From the NCBI RefSeq assembly GCF_009902005.1, contig NZ_WUTT01000001.1, forward strand, positions 162,762 through 226,761: a stretch of 64,000 nt of DNA, written 5' to 3'. This document shows positions 24,872 to 37,047 of the stretch, piece after piece (position 1 is the stretch's first letter; the number at the start of each line of letters is the position of its first letter). The notes below the pieces were generated by a model, which was not told where the DNA came from, made no database searches, and saw only the letters and a program-made list of their open reading frames with translations. The stretch is from Halomonas alimentaria (lineage in GTDB: Bacteria; Pseudomonadota; Gammaproteobacteria; Pseudomonadales; Halomonadaceae). The position numbers and the translations under genes were made by a program.

Positions 24872-25537
24872 TCAGCAAGCGTCGTCGGGCGGCGACATCA
24901 CTCCAGTGTCACGGCGGTAGAGCCGGCCGTGGCTGTCGCCGGCCTGCACCTCGCGGTGCAGCTGCCAGCCGGCGGGGATCTGCGGGTCGAGTCCGGCCTC
25001 GGTCTCCAGGTAGATGAAGGCGTCGTTCGCCAGCCAGCCCGCCTCCAGAGCGGCGCAGCAAGGCTCCGCCAGGCCCTGGCGGAAGGGCGGGTCGAGGAAG
25101 ACCAGGCTGGCGGGGCAGGGCGTGCCGGCCAGGAAGGTGGCAACATCGGCGTTGACGACCCGCCCGCGCGGCGCTGCCCCCAGGGTGGCGAGGTTCGCGG
25201 TGAGCTGGTCGGAGACCCGGGCATCGCGCTCCACGAAGGTGGCTTCCCGGGCGCCTCGCGAGAGGGCTTCCAGGCCGAGGGAGCCGGTGCCGGCGAAGAG
25301 GTCCAGAACCCGGGCGCCGGGCAGGGTCGCTGCCAGCCAGTTGAACAGGGTCTCGCGGACCCGGTCGGGCGTGGGCCGCAGCCCGGGGCTGTCGAGTACC
25401 GGCAGCAGTCGGCGGCGGTAGTCGCCGCCGATGATGCGCAGGCGGCCGGCACTCCGGTGGCCGGTGTCCTTGCCGCCGTGCTGGCGGGCGGTGGCGGGCT
25501 TGCCTGAACGGCGTGAGCGTGGGTGGCGTCGAGTCAT
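24872..25537 (-). CDS. rsmD: 16S rRNA (guanine-966-N2)-methyltransferase RsmD
   Basis: RsmD methylates G966 of 16S rRNA in the assembled 30S. The 221-residue product starts at ATG 25537 with a basic N-terminal tail (MTRRHPRSRRSGKP). It has the entry motif RIIGGDYRRRLLPV, PTPDRVRETLFNWL, the AdoMet-binding VLDLFAGTGSLGLEALSRGA and the catalytic FLDPPF (NPPY/DPPF type). It diverges from ftsY, the same head-to-head arrangement seen in E. coli. Confidence 0.94.
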   Translation of the reverse strand: MTRRHPRSRRSGKPATARQHGGKDTGHRSAGRLRIIGGDYRRRLLPVLDSPGLRPTPDRVRETLFNWLAATLPGARVLDLFAGTGSLGLEALSRGAREATFVERDARVSDQLTANLATLGAAPRGRVVNADVATFLAGTPCPASLVFLDPPFRQGLAEPCCAALEAGWLANDAFIYLETEAGLDPQIPAGWQLHREVQAGDSHGRLYRRDTGVMSPPDDAC

Positions 25538-25627
25538 GGCGAGGATTGTAACGGGCGGCTTGTCCACAGTCATGGTGGGCAGTGGTAGGATGTGGCGATT
25601 CGTTCATCCGCGAGGCTGATTCTGTCC

Positions 25628-26997
<1,370 letters not shown>

Positions 26998-27001
<4 letters not shown>

Positions 27002-27666
27002 TCGTCTTCGAGCACGTCGGCAAGCGCTATGGCGGTCGCTTCGATGCCCTCGCCAACCTCGATTTCCGCGTGCGGCGTGGCGAGATGCTGTTCCTGACCG
27101 GCCACTCCGGAGCCGGCAAGAGCTCACTGCTGCGTCTGATCATGCGCCTGGAGCGCCCCTCCCGGGGGCGAATCCTGGTTGCTGGCCACGATATCGACCG
27201 GCTCCATCCCAGCCAGGTGCCCTTCTATCGTCGCCAGATCGGCGTGGTCTTCCAGGATCACCAGCTGCTCTACGACCGCTCGATCTTCCACAATGTGGCG
27301 CTGCCCCTGGCGATCCAGGGCGTCGAGCCCCGCGAGGCGGCGCGCCGGGTGCGAGCGGCACTCGACAAGGTGGGGTTGCTGCACCGCGAGAAGGCGTTGC
27401 CCATCGAGCTTTCCGGCGGCGAGCAGCAGCGCGTCGGGATCGCCCGGGCGGTGGTCAACAAGCCGGCCCTGCTGCTGGCCGACGAGCCCACCGGCAACCT
27501 CGATCCCCAGCTCTCCGCCGATATCATGGCGCTGTTCGAGGACTTCAACCGCATCGGCACCACGGTGATGATCGCCAGCCACGACCTGGCGCTGATCGCC
27601 CGACTCCACCATCGCACCCTGCGCCTGCGCGAGGGGCGCCTGGTGGGTGACCAGGAGGCCGCATGA
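26998..27666 (+). CDS. ftsE: Cell division ATP-binding protein FtsE
   Basis: FtsE is the ATPase of the FtsEX complex, which activates septal peptidoglycan hydrolases through EnvC or similar factors. The 222-residue product has the Walker A GHSGAGKSSLLRLI, Q-loop VFQDHQLL, signature LSGGEQQRVGIARAVV, Walker B LLLADEPTGNLD and the switch His in IASHDLALI. It overlaps ftsY and ftsX by four bases each (ATGA), so ftsY-ftsE-ftsX are coupled. Confidence 0.96.
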
Positions 27667-28637
27667 GCCGTTCTCCCGCTCCGCCCCCTCGCGGCGCTCG
27701 CACTCACCGCACGCGTTCATCGAGCCGCTTCCGCGGCTGGCTGCGCCACCATCGGGCCATGGCCCTGGACAGTGCCCGGCGGCTGCTGCGGACGCCCATC
27801 GGCAGCCTGGTGACCATGCTCGCCATCGCCATCGCCTTGGTGCTGCCGGCGGCGCTGTGGCTGACCCTGGACAGCGCACGGCTGCTCGACGCCGAGCTCA
27901 CCGAGAGCGCGACCCTCACCGCCTACCTCGCCCCGGGGGTCGATGATGGCGAGGCGGGACGCATCGAGGAGGCCCTGGGGGCCCAGCCCGGCGTAGCCCG
28001 CACCCGGCTGATCACCGCCGCCGAGGGCATGGCGGAGTTTCAGCAGGCGCTGGGGCTCACGGACGCCCTGGCGCGCCTCGACGACAACCCTCTGCCGGCC
28101 AGCGTGGTGGTGACCCCCGAGGCTCCGGCACCGGATGCAGTGCGGGAGCTGGCCGAGACGCTGGGGGCGCTGTCCGGAGTGGAGGAGGTGCGCCTGGACA
28201 TGGCCTGGATCGAACGCCTGCGCAGCCTGGCCGAACTGGGGCAGCGCGTGGCGCTGGCGCTGGCGGTGCTGTTCGGTGGGGGAGTGCTGCTGGTGGTGGG
28301 CAATACCATCCGCCTGGCGGTGGAGAGTCGCCGGAAGGAGATCGAGGTGATCACCCTGATCGGCGCCACGCATGGCTTCGTGCGCCGCCCCTTCCTCTAC
28401 AGCGGCGCCTGGTATGGCCTGGGCGGCGGCCTGCTGGCCTGGGCGCTGCTGACCCTGGGCGGGGAGTGGCTGGCGGCACCGGTCTCGGCGCTTGCGGCCA
28501 GCTACGGTGCCAGTTTCAGCCTGCCCCGGCTGGGGGCGGGCGGTTCCGCCACCCTGGTCGGCTGTAGTATACTATTGGGCTGGTTAGGTGCCTGGATCGC
28601 GGTCAGTCGCCACCTCGCGGAGGTGAAGCCGCGCTGA
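27663..28637 (+). CDS. ftsX: Cell division membrane protein FtsX
   Basis: FtsX is the permease-like partner of FtsE. The 324-residue product has a long basic, Arg/Pro-rich cytoplasmic N-terminus. It then has a first membrane helix (LVTMLAIAIALVLPAALWL), a large periplasmic domain (about residues 75-185), and three more helices. The conserved LAELGQRVALALAVLFGGGVL and ESRRKEIEVITLIGATHGFVRRPFLY regions are present. The rpoH gene lies 121 bases downstream. Confidence 0.94.
   Translation: MSRSPAPPPRGARTHRTRSSSRFRGWLRHHRAMALDSARRLLRTPIGSLVTMLAIAIALVLPAALWLTLDSARLLDAELTESATLTAYLAPGVDDGEAGRIEEALGAQPGVARTRLITAAEGMAEFQQALGLTDALARLDDNPLPASVVVTPEAPAPDAVRELAETLGALSGVEEVRLDMAWIERLRSLAELGQRVALALAVLFGGGVLLVVGNTIRLAVESRRKEIEVITLIGATHGFVRRPFLYSGAWYGLGGGLLAWALLTLGGEWLAAPVSALAASYGASFSLPRLGAGGSATLVGCSILLGWLGAWIAVSRHLAEVKPR
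28544..28573 (+). promoter_or_regulatory. Possible rpoH promoter inside the end of ftsX
   Basis: TATACT (28568-28573), in an AT-rich island within GC-rich coding DNA, lies 18 bases from TTCCGC (28544-28549). The 121-base gap before rpoH itself has no better candidate. Weak, inferred. Confidence 0.25.
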
Positions 28638-28758
28638 GGCCAGGCCAGCGCGTCGATGGCTCCAAGGCCACGGGCCTCGCGGAACTTTTCGATGTTCCTG
28701 GCGTCTGAAGAGCCGCACGCCAAGACACACATGGGCTGATTGAGGAGACATCCTGCAC

Positions 28759-29625
28759 ATGAGCAACAGTCTTCTTCCGGTGGGCCAACTCTCCCCGGGG
28801 CACGACCTCAACGGGTATATCCGGGCGGTGAATGGCATTCCCATGCTTTCCTCCGACGAGGAGCGTGAGCTGGCCTTCCGACTGCATGATGAGGGCGATC
28901 TGGAGGCGGCACGCCGCCTGGTGCTGTCGCACCTGCGCTTCGTCGTGCATATTGCCCGCAGCTACTCCGGCTATGGCCTGCCCCAGGCGGACCTGATCCA
29001 GGAGGGCAATGTCGGCCTGATGAAGGCGGTCAAGCGTTTCGATCCCAATCAGGGCGTGCGACTGGTCTCCTTTGCCGTGCACTGGATCAAGGCCGAGATC
29101 CACGAGTTCGTGCTGCGCAACTGGCGTATCGTGAAGATCGCCACCACCAAGGCCCAGCGCAAGCTGTTCTTCAACCTGCGCAGCGCCAAGAAGCGCCTGG
29201 CCTGGCTCAACAGCGACGAGGTCGAGGCGATCGCCAAGGACCTCGACGTCAAGCCCGAGGTGGTGCGCGAGATGGAAGGTCGGCTCTCCTCCCACGATGC
29301 CGGCTTCGATGCGGCTCCCGGCGAGGATGACGAGAGCAGCTGGCAGGCGCCGGTGCACTATCTGGACGACGCCTCCGCCGATCCGGCGACCCAGCTCGAG
29401 GCGAGCGACTGGGAGGGCGACTCCACGCGCCGCCTGCAGCAGGCCATGGAGGCCTTGGACGAGCGCTCCCGGGATATCCTGCAGCGTCGCTGGCTCAGCG
29501 AGCCCAAGGCGACCCTGCACGACCTGGCCGATGTCTACGGTGTCTCCGCCGAGCGTATCCGACAGCTCGAGAAGAACGCCATGAAAAAGATCAAGCAGCA
29601 GATCGGCGACGCCTTGGTGGCATGA
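28759..29625 (+). CDS. rpoH: RNA polymerase heat-shock sigma factor RpoH (sigma-32)
   Basis: Sigma-32 directs transcription of chaperone and protease genes. The 288-residue product has region 1.2/2.1 ([18 protein letters not shown]), the core-binding region 2 [19 protein letters not shown], the RpoH box [15 protein letters not shown] that distinguishes it from other sigma factors, and region 4.2 [27 protein letters not shown] site precedes ATG 28759. The ftsY-ftsE-ftsX-rpoH order is conserved in E. coli. I did not find a clear leader pairing that would act as the known RNA thermosensor. Confidence 0.96.
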   Translation: MSNSLLPVGQLSPGHDLNGYIRAVNGIPMLSSDEERELAFRLHDEGDLEAARRLVLSHLRFVVHIARSYSGYGLPQADLIQEGNVGLMKAVKRFDPNQGVRLVSFAVHWIKAEIHEFVLRNWRIVKIATTKAQRKLFFNLRSAKKRLAWLNSDEVEAIAKDLDVKPEVVREMEGRLSSHDAGFDAAPGEDDESSWQAPVHYLDDASADPATQLEASDWEGDSTRRLQQAMEALDERSRDILQRRWLSEPKATLHDLADVYGVSAERIRQLEKNAMKKIKQQIGDALVA

Positions 29626-29683
29626 CCCACGGCAGGGCGCCTGGTGTCTGGTGTGGGCGGCTGAGCCCGCCATGAAGTATCGA

Positions 29684-29718
29684 GGAGCAAGCTGCAAGGG
29701 AACCCCTTGGCTTGCTCC
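29684..29718. terminator. Hairpin between convergent rpoH and slmA
   Basis: GGAGCAAGC (29684-29692) pairs with GCTTGCTCC (29710-29718), with an inner CAAGGG/CCCTTG helix, giving a long stem-loop in the convergent gap. TT follows on the plus strand. It may end both transcripts. Confidence 0.5.
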
Positions 29719-29739
29719 TTCTGGTTCAGGCCAGCCTGA

Positions 29740-29767
29740 CTTGCTCCTTGCTCCTTGCTCCTTGCTC
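29740..29767. repeat. Four tandem CTTGCTC heptamers
   Basis: Four exact 7-base units run head to tail just past the slmA stop; the same heptamer also forms the 3' arm of the adjacent hairpin (29711-29717). This is a short-period repeat in the convergent gap between rpoH and slmA. Confidence 0.9.
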
Positions 29768-29777
29768 CTAGCGCCTG

Positions 29778-30389
29778 TCAGGCCGGCTGCGGGCTCTCCC
29801 GGAGCAGCTGTGCCGAGAGCAGCCCCCACTGGTCCTCCCAGTACTCGGTGGGGCGGCGGCGGAAATCGCTCCTCACGTACTGGCTGATGCGCCCTTCGGC
29901 GGTGGCCAGCAGCAGGTTGGCGGCGGCGGAGGCGGGCAGGCTGGGGCGGCGCCCCTCGCGCAGCTCGGCCTCGCGCAGGACCTGCCTGAGCTGGGTCTCG
30001 AGCCGCTCGAACAGCTGGTGGATGCGGGTTCGCAGGCGCGCCGTCTCGCCGGTGAGCACGCCGCCGTCGAGCAGCCGTGAGAGACCGGGGTTCTTCTCGG
30101 CGAAGCTCAGCAGCAGGGTCAGCAGCGCCGCGCAGCGCGGCAGTGCCTCGTGCTCCTCTTCCAGGATGCGCCCGATACGGGCGAACAGGGTCTCCTCGAT
30201 GAACTCGATGAGGCTCTCGAACATGCGTGCCTTGCTGGGGAAGTGGCGATAGAGCGCGGCCTCGGTGACGCCGACCTGCTTTGCCAGGGCGGCCACGGTG
30301 ATGCGTTTGCCGCTGTCCTCTTCCAGCATCAAGGCCAGTGCCTGCAGGATCTGCTCGCGGCGACTAGGGGTGGGAGTTGCCTGCGTCAT
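29778..30389 (-). CDS. slmA: Nucleoid occlusion factor SlmA (TetR family)
   Basis: SlmA binds specific chromosomal sites and blocks FtsZ assembly over the nucleoid. The 203-residue product starts MTQATPTPSRREQILQALAL. It has the helix-turn-helix RITVAALAKQVGVTEAALYR then HFPSKARMFESLIEFIEE, which is diagnostic for SlmA, and ISQYVRSDFRRRPTEYW at the C-terminus. It is the last gene of the leftward coaBC-dut-algC-argB-slmA run; E. coli has coaBC-dut-slmA, which supports the name. Confidence 0.92.
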   Translation of the reverse strand: MTQATPTPSRREQILQALALMLEEDSGKRITVAALAKQVGVTEAALYRHFPSKARMFESLIEFIEETLFARIGRILEEEHEALPRCAALLTLLLSFAEKNPGLSRLLDGGVLTGETARLRTRIHQLFERLETQLRQVLREAELREGRRPSLPASAAANLLLATAEGRISQYVRSDFRRRPTEYWEDQWGLLSAQLLRESPQPA

Positions 30390-30396
30390 GGTGTGG

Positions 30397-31317
<921 letters not shown>

Positions 31318-31336
31318 CTATGCGATGAACCGCCCC

Positions 31337-32731
31337 TTAGAGGGGCAGTTCGAGGTCGGGTGACACCTGGGTGAGGGCGTCAGCGAAGCGGCCGCGGATG
31401 CGGGCCAGGGCGGCGTCGTCCTTGCCCTCGAAGCGCAGCACCAGCACTGGCGTGGTGTTGGAGGCGCGGCACAGGCCCCAGCCGTCGGGGTAGTCGACGC
31501 GGATGCCGTCGAGGGTGGTCTTGACCCCCTCCTCGCCGAAGTCGCCCTCGCGGGCCAGGCGTGCCACCAGGTCGAACTTGGTCTCGTCGGTGACGGTGAT
31601 GTTGATCTCCGGGGTGCCCTTGTCCTGGGGGTAACGGTCGAAGAAGGCGTCGGCATCCATCTCCTGGCGGGAGAGGATCTCCAGCAGGCGGGCGGCGCCG
31701 TAGAGGCCATCGTCGAAGCCGTACCAGCGCTCCTTGAAGAAGATGTGGCCGCTCATCTCGCCGGCCAGCAGGGCGCCGGTCTCCTTCATGCGCGCCTTGA
31801 TCAGCGAGTGGCCGGTGCGCCACATCTCGGGCTCGCCGCCGGCCTCATCGATCACCCGGGCCAGGTTGCCGGTGCACTTGACGTCGAAGATCACCTTGGC
31901 GCCCGGGTTGCGCTCCAGCATGTCCTCGGCGAAGGCCATCATCAGGTGGTCGGGGTAGATCAGGCGGCCGGAGGGGGTGATCACGCCGAGGCGGTCGCCA
32001 TCACCGTCGAAGGCCAGGCCGATATCGGCGCCGCTCTCCTGCACCACGCGGATCAGGTCCTGCAGGTTCTCGGGCTTGCCCGGGTCCGGGTGGTGGTTGG
32101 GGAAGGTGCCGTCGATCTCGGCGAACAGCGGGAGGGTCTCGACGCCGAGCTTCTCCACCAGCTGTGGGCCGAGCTCGCCGGCCACGCCATTGCCGCAGTC
32201 CACCACCGCCTTCAGCGGGCGGGCCAGGCGCACGTCGGCCAGGATGCGCGCCAGGTAGGCGTCGCGCACGTCCACCTCGCGCACGCTGCCCTGGCCTGTG
32301 CTCAGTTCGCCCCCGACGATACGGGTGTGCAGGGCGGTGATCGCCTCGCCGGAGAGGGTCTCGCCGCCAAGCACGATCTTGAAGCCGTTGTAGTCCGGCG
32401 GGTTATGGCTGCCGGTGACCATCACCCCGGAGGCGGTGCCGTCCAGCGCATGGGTGGCAAAGTAGAGCACCGGGGTGGGCACCATGCCGACGTCGATGAC
32501 GTCGCGACCGGCGGCGGTCAGACCGCGCACCAGGGCGTCCTTGAGGCGTTCGCCGGAGAGGCGACCGTCGCGGGCGACCACCACGGTGGACTCGCCGCGG
32601 GCGGCGGCCTCGCTGCCGATGGCGCGGCCGATCAGCTCGACGCTGTCCTCGGTAAGGGTGTCATCGACGATGCCGCGGATATCGTAGGCGCGGAAGATGG
32701 AGGCGGGAACGGTCTGGGTGTCGGCTGTCAT
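31337..32731 (-). CDS. algC: Phosphomannomutase/phosphoglucomutase AlgC
   Basis: AlgC interconverts the 6- and 1-phosphates of mannose and glucose and feeds exopolysaccharide and LPS synthesis. The 464-residue product starts at ATG 32731 (AAGGATAACC upstream). It has the phosphoserine loop VMVTGSHNPPDYNGFK, the metal loop AFDGDGDRLGVI, the sugar loop GEMSGHIFF and a C-terminal phosphate-binding loop (RASNTTPVLVLRFEG). It begins FRAYDIRGIVDD, as in P. aeruginosa AlgC. Gene order dut-algC-argB is also that of pseudomonads. Confidence 0.93.
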   Translation of the reverse strand: MTADTQTVPASIFRAYDIRGIVDDTLTEDSVELIGRAIGSEAAARGESTVVVARDGRLSGERLKDALVRGLTAAGRDVIDVGMVPTPVLYFATHALDGTASGVMVTGSHNPPDYNGFKIVLGGETLSGEAITALHTRIVGGELSTGQGSVREVDVRDAYLARILADVRLARPLKAVVDCGNGVAGELGPQLVEKLGVETLPLFAEIDGTFPNHHPDPGKPENLQDLIRVVQESGADIGLAFDGDGDRLGVITPSGRLIYPDHLMMAFAEDMLERNPGAKVIFDVKCTGNLARVIDEAGGEPEMWRTGHSLIKARMKETGALLAGEMSGHIFFKERWYGFDDGLYGAARLLEILSRQEMDADAFFDRYPQDKGTPEINITVTDETKFDLVARLAREGDFGEEGVKTTLDGIRVDYPDGWGLCRASNTTPVLVLRFEGKDDAALARIRGRFADALTQVSPDLELPL

Positions 32732-32771
32732 GGTTATCCTTTTCCTGTGAATAGCGTCGCGGGACTCAACA

Positions 32772-33239
32772 TCAGTGGCGGCCGGAGCTGCCGAAGCCGC
32801 CGCTGCCACGCTGGCTGGCGTCGAAGTTGTCTACCACCTCGAGCGCGGCCTGCACCACGGGGACAAGCACGAACTGTGCCAGGCGATCGAAGGGCTCGAC
32901 GGTGAAGTCGGTCGCGCCGCGGTTCCAGACCGAGATCATCAGTTCGCCCTGGTAGTCGGAGTCGATCAGCCCCACCAGGTTGCCGAGCACGATGCCGTGC
33001 TTGTGGCCCAGCCCCGAGCGCGGCAGGACCAGGCCGGCGAGGCCCGGGTCGGCGATATGCACGGCGAGCCCGGTGCGCACCAGCTCGCACTGGCCCGGGG
33101 CCAGGGTCAGCGGGGCCTCGAGCAGGGCGCGCAGGTCCATGCCGGCGGAGCCTTCGCTGGCGTAGCGGGGCAGGTGGTCGCGCAGGCGCTCGTCGAGGAG
33201 CTTCACGGCGAGGCGCGGGGGAGTGGCGGAAGCGGGCAT
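32772..33239 (-). CDS. dut: dUTP diphosphatase
   Basis: Dut hydrolyses dUTP to dUMP, keeping uracil out of DNA and supplying thymidylate synthesis. All five family motifs are seen in the 155-residue trimeric-type enzyme: [33 protein letters not shown] with the catalytic Asp, [10 protein letters not shown] and the C-terminal [11 protein letters not shown] arm. It lies 28 bases downstream of coaBC, as in E. coli. Confidence 0.97.
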   Translation of the reverse strand: MPASATPPRLAVKLLDERLRDHLPRYASEGSAGMDLRALLEAPLTLAPGQCELVRTGLAVHIADPGLAGLVLPRSGLGHKHGIVLGNLVGLIDSDYQGELMISVWNRGATDFTVEPFDRLAQFVLVPVVQAALEVVDNFDASQRGSGGFGSSGRH

Positions 33240-33267
33240 CGGGTTTCCTGGAAATCGGTCGTGTGGG

Positions 33268-34557
33268 TCAGCGGGACTGCCGGTCGGCGAGGCAGGCCAG
33301 GGCGCGGCGCAGGATCGCCTCGGCGAGCCGCGCCTTGGGCTGTGGAGGGAAGGCGTCGCGGCCGAGATCGTCGCCCTTCGGCGACGATTGACGGGGCCCA
33401 GCCCGCCATAGCAGCACGGCGGCGTTGTCGTCGGCGCCGAAGCCGAGGCCCTCGCAAGAGACGTCGTTGGCGACGACCATGTCCAGCCCCTTGCGGGCGA
33501 GCTTGTCCCGGGCGTAGCGCTCCACGTCCCGGGTCTCGGCGGCGAAGCCTACCACCAGCGGCCGGCTGGCCTCGGGCAGGGCGGCCACCGCGGCGATGAT
33601 GTCGGGGTTCTTGACCAGGCGCAGGGTCAGGGCGTCCTCGCCCTCCACCTTCTTGATCTTGTGCTCGGCTGCCGTCTCGGCGCGGTAGTCGGCCACCGCG
33701 GCACAGCCGATGAAAAGGTCGCTCTCGGGTGCCAACTGCTGGGCGGCGGCGTGCATCTCGCGGGCCGTCTCCACCTCGAGACACTCCACGCCGGTCGGGC
33801 AGGCCAAGGCCACCGGACCACTGATCAGCTTGACCCGGGCGCCCAGCGCCGCGGCGGCCTCGGCCAGGGCGTAGCCCATCTTGCCGGAGCTGTGGTTGGA
33901 TAGGTAGCGCACCGGATCCAGCGGCTCCCGGGTGGGGCCTGCGGTGATGGTGATGGTCAGGCCCGAAGCGGGACCCTTGTCGGTGTCCGCGGCCCCCTCC
34001 GCCACCCGCAGGGCCTCGAGGATCGCCTCGGGCTCCAGCATGCGCCCAGGACCGACATCGCCGCAGGCCTGATCGCCGCTGTCCGGCCCCAGCAGGCGCC
34101 AGCCGTCCTCGGCGAGCCGGGCGGTGTTGCGCTGCGTCGCCGGGTGGGCCCACATCGCCTGGTTCATGGCCGGGGCCATCACCTTCTCGGCGTCGCTGGC
34201 CAGGCACAGGGTGGTGAGCAGGTCGTCGGCCATGCCGGCGGCCAGCCGCGCCATCAGGTCGGCGGTGGCGGGGGCGATCAGGATGGTGTCGGCCCAGCGG
34301 GCCAGCTCGATGTGCCCCATCCCGGCTTCGGCCTCGGGGTCGAGCAGCGAGGTGCGCACCGTCTCGCCGGTCAGTGCCTGAAGGGTCAGCGGGGTAATGA
34401 AGGACTGGGCGCCCTGGGTCATGACGACCCGCACGTCACAGCCCGCCTGCTTGAGCAGGCGGGCGAGCAGGGCGCTCTTGTAGGCGGCGATGCCGGCGCT
34501 GATGCCGAGCAGCACGCGTCGGCCTGTCGTGGGTCCGGATGGCGATGACATGGGCAT
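33268..34557 (-). CDS. coaBC: Coenzyme A biosynthesis bifunctional protein CoaBC (Dfp)
   Basis: The protein joins 4'-phosphopantothenate to cysteine (CoaB) and decarboxylates the product (CoaC). The N-terminal flavin domain shows [40 protein letters not shown] and [12 protein letters not shown]; its Cys region is [15 protein letters not shown]. The C-terminal CTP-dependent domain begins [20 protein letters not shown] and has [20 protein letters not shown] and [13 protein letters not shown]. At 429 residues it is slightly longer than E. coli (406). The start could be ATG 34557 or 34551. It diverges from radC, as in E. coli. Confidence 0.95.
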   Translation of the reverse strand: MPMSSPSGPTTGRRVLLGISAGIAAYKSALLARLLKQAGCDVRVVMTQGAQSFITPLTLQALTGETVRTSLLDPEAEAGMGHIELARWADTILIAPATADLMARLAAGMADDLLTTLCLASDAEKVMAPAMNQAMWAHPATQRNTARLAEDGWRLLGPDSGDQACGDVGPGRMLEPEAILEALRVAEGAADTDKGPASGLTITITAGPTREPLDPVRYLSNHSSGKMGYALAEAAAALGARVKLISGPVALACPTGVECLEVETAREMHAAAQQLAPESDLFIGCAAVADYRAETAAEHKIKKVEGEDALTLRLVKNPDIIAAVAALPEASRPLVVGFAAETRDVERYARDKLARKGLDMVVANDVSCEGLGFGADDNAAVLLWRAGPRQSSPKGDDLGRDAFPPQPKARLAEAILRRALACLADRQSR

Positions 34558-34687
34558 GTCCCAGGGCGCTGTTATCAGCCGCCTACCTTACCATCGGCGC
34601 CCGACCTTGCGTAGCCGGGCCGGCCATGCCGGAAGAGTGGCTACACTGAGGAGACTCGGCGTGCGGGAGAAGAGTGGGAGGGTGGCG

Positions 34688-35362
34688 ATGTCGATCAGGG
34701 ACTGGCCGGAGGGTGAGCGCCCCAGGGAGAAGTTGCTGGCGCTGGGCGCGGAGGCGCTCTCGGATGCCGAGCTGTTGGCGATCTTCCTGCGGGTGGGCGT
34801 GCAGGGCCGCTCGGCGGTGGACCTGGCGCGTGACCTGCTGCTGGAGTTCGGTGGCCTGCGCCAGTTGCTGGAGGCCGAGCGCGAGCGCTTCTGTGCGGCG
34901 CGGGGCATGGGGGATGCCAAGTACGTGCAGCTCCAGGCGACCCTGGAGCTGTCGCGGCGCCACCTGGCCAGCCAGCTGGCGCGGGGGGAGGCGCTCACCT
35001 CGCCGACCCTGGTGCGTGCCTATCTCTCCAGCCAGCTGCGCCATCTCGGGCACGAGGAGTTTGCCGCGCTGTTCCTCGATACCCAGCACCGGGTGATCCG
35101 CTACGAGTCACTGTTCCGCGGCACCCTGGACAGCGCCTCCGTCTATCCCCGCGAGGTGGCTCGCCGCGCCCTGGAGCTCGGTGCCGGGGCACTGATCCTC
35201 GCCCACAACCACCCCTCCGGCGTGGCCGAGCCCAGTGATGCCGACCGGCGCATCACCGAACGGCTGCGTGAGGCATTGGGGCTCTTCGAGATCCGCGTGC
35301 TCGACCATTTCGTGGTGGGGGATGGCGAGGTTGTCTCCTTCGCCGAACGCGGGTGGTTATAG
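34688..35362 (+). CDS. radC: RadC-family JAB/MPN protein
   Basis: RadC carries a helix-hairpin-helix N-terminal domain ([21 protein letters not shown]) and a JAMM metal-protease-like domain with HNHPSG and a downstream Asp ([20 protein letters not shown]). Despite its name a DNA-repair role was not confirmed, and its substrate is unknown. ATG 34688 (GGGAGG upstream) starts [20 protein letters not shown] and gives 224 residues, the family norm. A possible -10 TACACT is at 34642-34647. Confidence 0.93.
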   Translation: MSIRDWPEGERPREKLLALGAEALSDAELLAIFLRVGVQGRSAVDLARDLLLEFGGLRQLLEAERERFCAARGMGDAKYVQLQATLELSRRHLASQLARGEALTSPTLVRAYLSSQLRHLGHEEFAALFLDTQHRVIRYESLFRGTLDSASVYPREVARRALELGAGALILAHNHPSGVAEPSDADRRITERLREALGLFEIRVLDHFVVGDGEVVSFAERGWL

Positions 35363-35522
35363 TCAGCGGGGCATGACGCGGGGCGCCACTTCCTCTATAA
35401 TGCCGCCTCGGCTGCGCCTGACCCCGCAAATCGGGGTCGCCTGCCAAGCGCCTGCCCACCGTCAGTCGCCTTTCGCGTCGCACTCGCCGTCGCGGGGCAT
35501 GTCATGCCCTTGCGCTCCGGGC

Positions 35523-35551
35523 TTGTCCGGCGAGGCGGTCTCTGGTATAAA
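35523..35551 (+). promoter_or_regulatory. rpmB-rpmG promoter
   Basis: TTGTCC (35523-35528) and TATAAA (35546-35551) with an exact 17-base spacer, 111 bases before rpmB. A short leader hairpin AGGTG-ATTGAA-CACCT follows near the gene. Apart from this, the gap of about 300 bases after radC shows no gene. Confidence 0.65.
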
Positions 35552-35661
35552 GTGCAGCCTTTGAATTCCCTTGGGTCAAATGTCACGGGATCTCCCGGTT
35601 TGCCCGACAGGTTTTGAACACAACAGGTGATTGAACACCTGGCCAGTGGTTGGAGGCTCCC

Positions 35662-35898
35662 ATGTCCAAAGTATGTCAGGTTACCGGCAAGCGCCCGGTG
35701 ACTGGTAACAACGTTTCACACTCCCAGCGCAAGACTCGCCGCCGGTTCCTGCCGAACCTGCACACCCACCGTTTCTGGGTGGAGTCCGAGAACCGCTTCG
35801 TCAAGCTGCGCGTCTCTTCCAAGGGCATGCGCATCATCGACAAGAAGGGTATCGAGGCGGTACTCGGCGATATCCGCAAGCGCGGCGAAGCCGTCTAA
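35662..35898 (+). CDS. rpmB: 50S ribosomal protein L28
   Basis: L28 is a large-subunit protein. The 78-residue product begins [20 protein letters not shown] with TGGAGG before ATG 35662, and has [20 protein letters not shown]. It has one cysteine only, so it is the zinc-independent (C-) form. rpmG follows 43 bases later. Confidence 0.97.
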   Translation: MSKVCQVTGKRPVTGNNVSHSQRKTRRRFLPNLHTHRFWVESENRFVKLRVSSKGMRIIDKKGIEAVLGDIRKRGEAV

Positions 35899-35941
35899 GC
35901 GATTCGCTTTCTAGCGATTCATTAAAGGGGAGCAAGTAGTC

Positions 35942-36097
35942 ATGCGTGACAAGATCAGAATGGTGTCTAGCGCCGGTACCGGCCACTTCTACACCACCGA
36001 CAAGAACAAGCGGAACACTCCGGACAAGCTGGAGATGAAGAAGTTTGATCCGGTCGTCCGTAAGCACGTGATGTACAAGGAAGCCAAGATCAAGTAA
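35942..36097 (+). CDS. rpmG: 50S ribosomal protein L33
   Basis: This 51-residue protein begins [20 protein letters not shown] and ends [19 protein letters not shown]. It has no cysteines, so it is the zinc-free (C-) form. ATG 35942 is preceded by GGGGAG. It is co-transcribed with rpmB and ends at a strong hairpin. Confidence 0.97.
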   Translation: MRDKIRMVSSAGTGHFYTTDKNKRNTPDKLEMKKFDPVVRKHVMYKEAKIK

Positions 36098-36134
36098 GCC
36101 TTGATCCTCTTCCGCAGGTGTTCAAGCCTGTTGA

Positions 36135-36168
36135 CCTGAACCCGGCTGACTCCTCAGCCGGGTTCAGG
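36135..36168 (+). terminator. 15-bp terminator hairpin after rpmG
   Basis: CCTGAACCCGGCTGA (36135-36149) pairs perfectly with TCAGCCGGGTTCAGG (36154-36168) around CTCC, then CGTTTCT. Confidence 0.8.
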
Positions 36169-36200
36169 CGTTTCTGAGGCAGCCGCAGAGACCGCCGTCG

Positions 36201-37031
36201 ATGCCCGAACTTCCCGAAGTCGAAACCACCCGCCGCGGTATCGCGCCCCATGTCGAGGGCCGCGAGATCGGCGAGGTGATCGTACGCCAGCCCCGCCTGC
36301 GCGTGCCGGTGCCCGGCGACCTGGCCGAGCGGCTGGTGGGCGCGCGCATCGGTACGCTGGCCCGACGCGCCAAGTACCTTCTGCTGCCCCTCTCCGGGGG
36401 AGAGGCCGCCGGGGCCACCCTGCTGTGGCATCTGGGCATGTCCGGAAGCCTGCGTATCGCGCGTCTCGGCGAACTCCCCAGGAAGCATGATCACCTCGAC
36501 CTGGTGCTCGACGACGGCGCCATCCTGCGCTACCACGACCCGCGCCGCTTCGGCTTCGTCGACTGGCTGGCCGGTTGCCCCGAGCAGGATTCGCGCCTGG
36601 CGCACCTGGGGCCTGAACCGCTCTCGGCGGCCTTCGATGGCGAACGGCTCTACCGGCTTTCCCGCGGGCGTCGGGTCGCGGTCAAGCCCTTCCTGATGGA
36701 CAACACCGTGGTGGTGGGGGTAGGCAATATCTACGCCTCCGAGGCGCTGTTCATGGCCGGCATCGACCCGCGCCGTGCCGCCGGGCGCATTTCGGCCGAG
36801 CGCTATGCTTGCCTGGCCGCCGCCGCCAAGGAGGTGCTGGCCGCGGCCATTACCCAGGGCGGCACCACCCTGCGTGACTTCGTCGGCGGCACCGGCGAGC
36901 CCGGCTACTTCAAGCAGCGGCTCAATGTCTATGGCCGCCACGGCCAGCCTTGCCGCCGCTGCGGCGCCGAGCTGCGCCTCATTACCCTCGGGCAGCGGGC
37001 CAGTGTCTACTGCCCCCACTGCCAGACCTGA
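36201..37031 (+). CDS. mutM: Formamidopyrimidine-DNA glycosylase MutM (Fpg)
   Basis: MutM removes 8-oxoguanine and formamidopyrimidines from DNA and nicks the abasic site. The 276-residue product starts [14 protein letters not shown] with the catalytic Pro2 and Glu3. It has the helix-two-turn-helix region [20 protein letters not shown] and the C-terminal zinc finger [18 protein letters not shown] ending YCPHCQT. It follows rpmBG, an order shared with E. coli (rpmBG-mutM). Confidence 0.97.
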   Translation: MPELPEVETTRRGIAPHVEGREIGEVIVRQPRLRVPVPGDLAERLVGARIGTLARRAKYLLLPLSGGEAAGATLLWHLGMSGSLRIARLGELPRKHDHLDLVLDDGAILRYHDPRRFGFVDWLAGCPEQDSRLAHLGPEPLSAAFDGERLYRLSRGRRVAVKPFLMDNTVVVGVGNIYASEALFMAGIDPRRAAGRISAERYACLAAAAKEVLAAAITQGGTTLRDFVGGTGEPGYFKQRLNVYGRHGQPCRRCGAELRLITLGQRASVYCPHCQT

Positions 37032-37047
37032 TTCCCCGGAGAGACCC

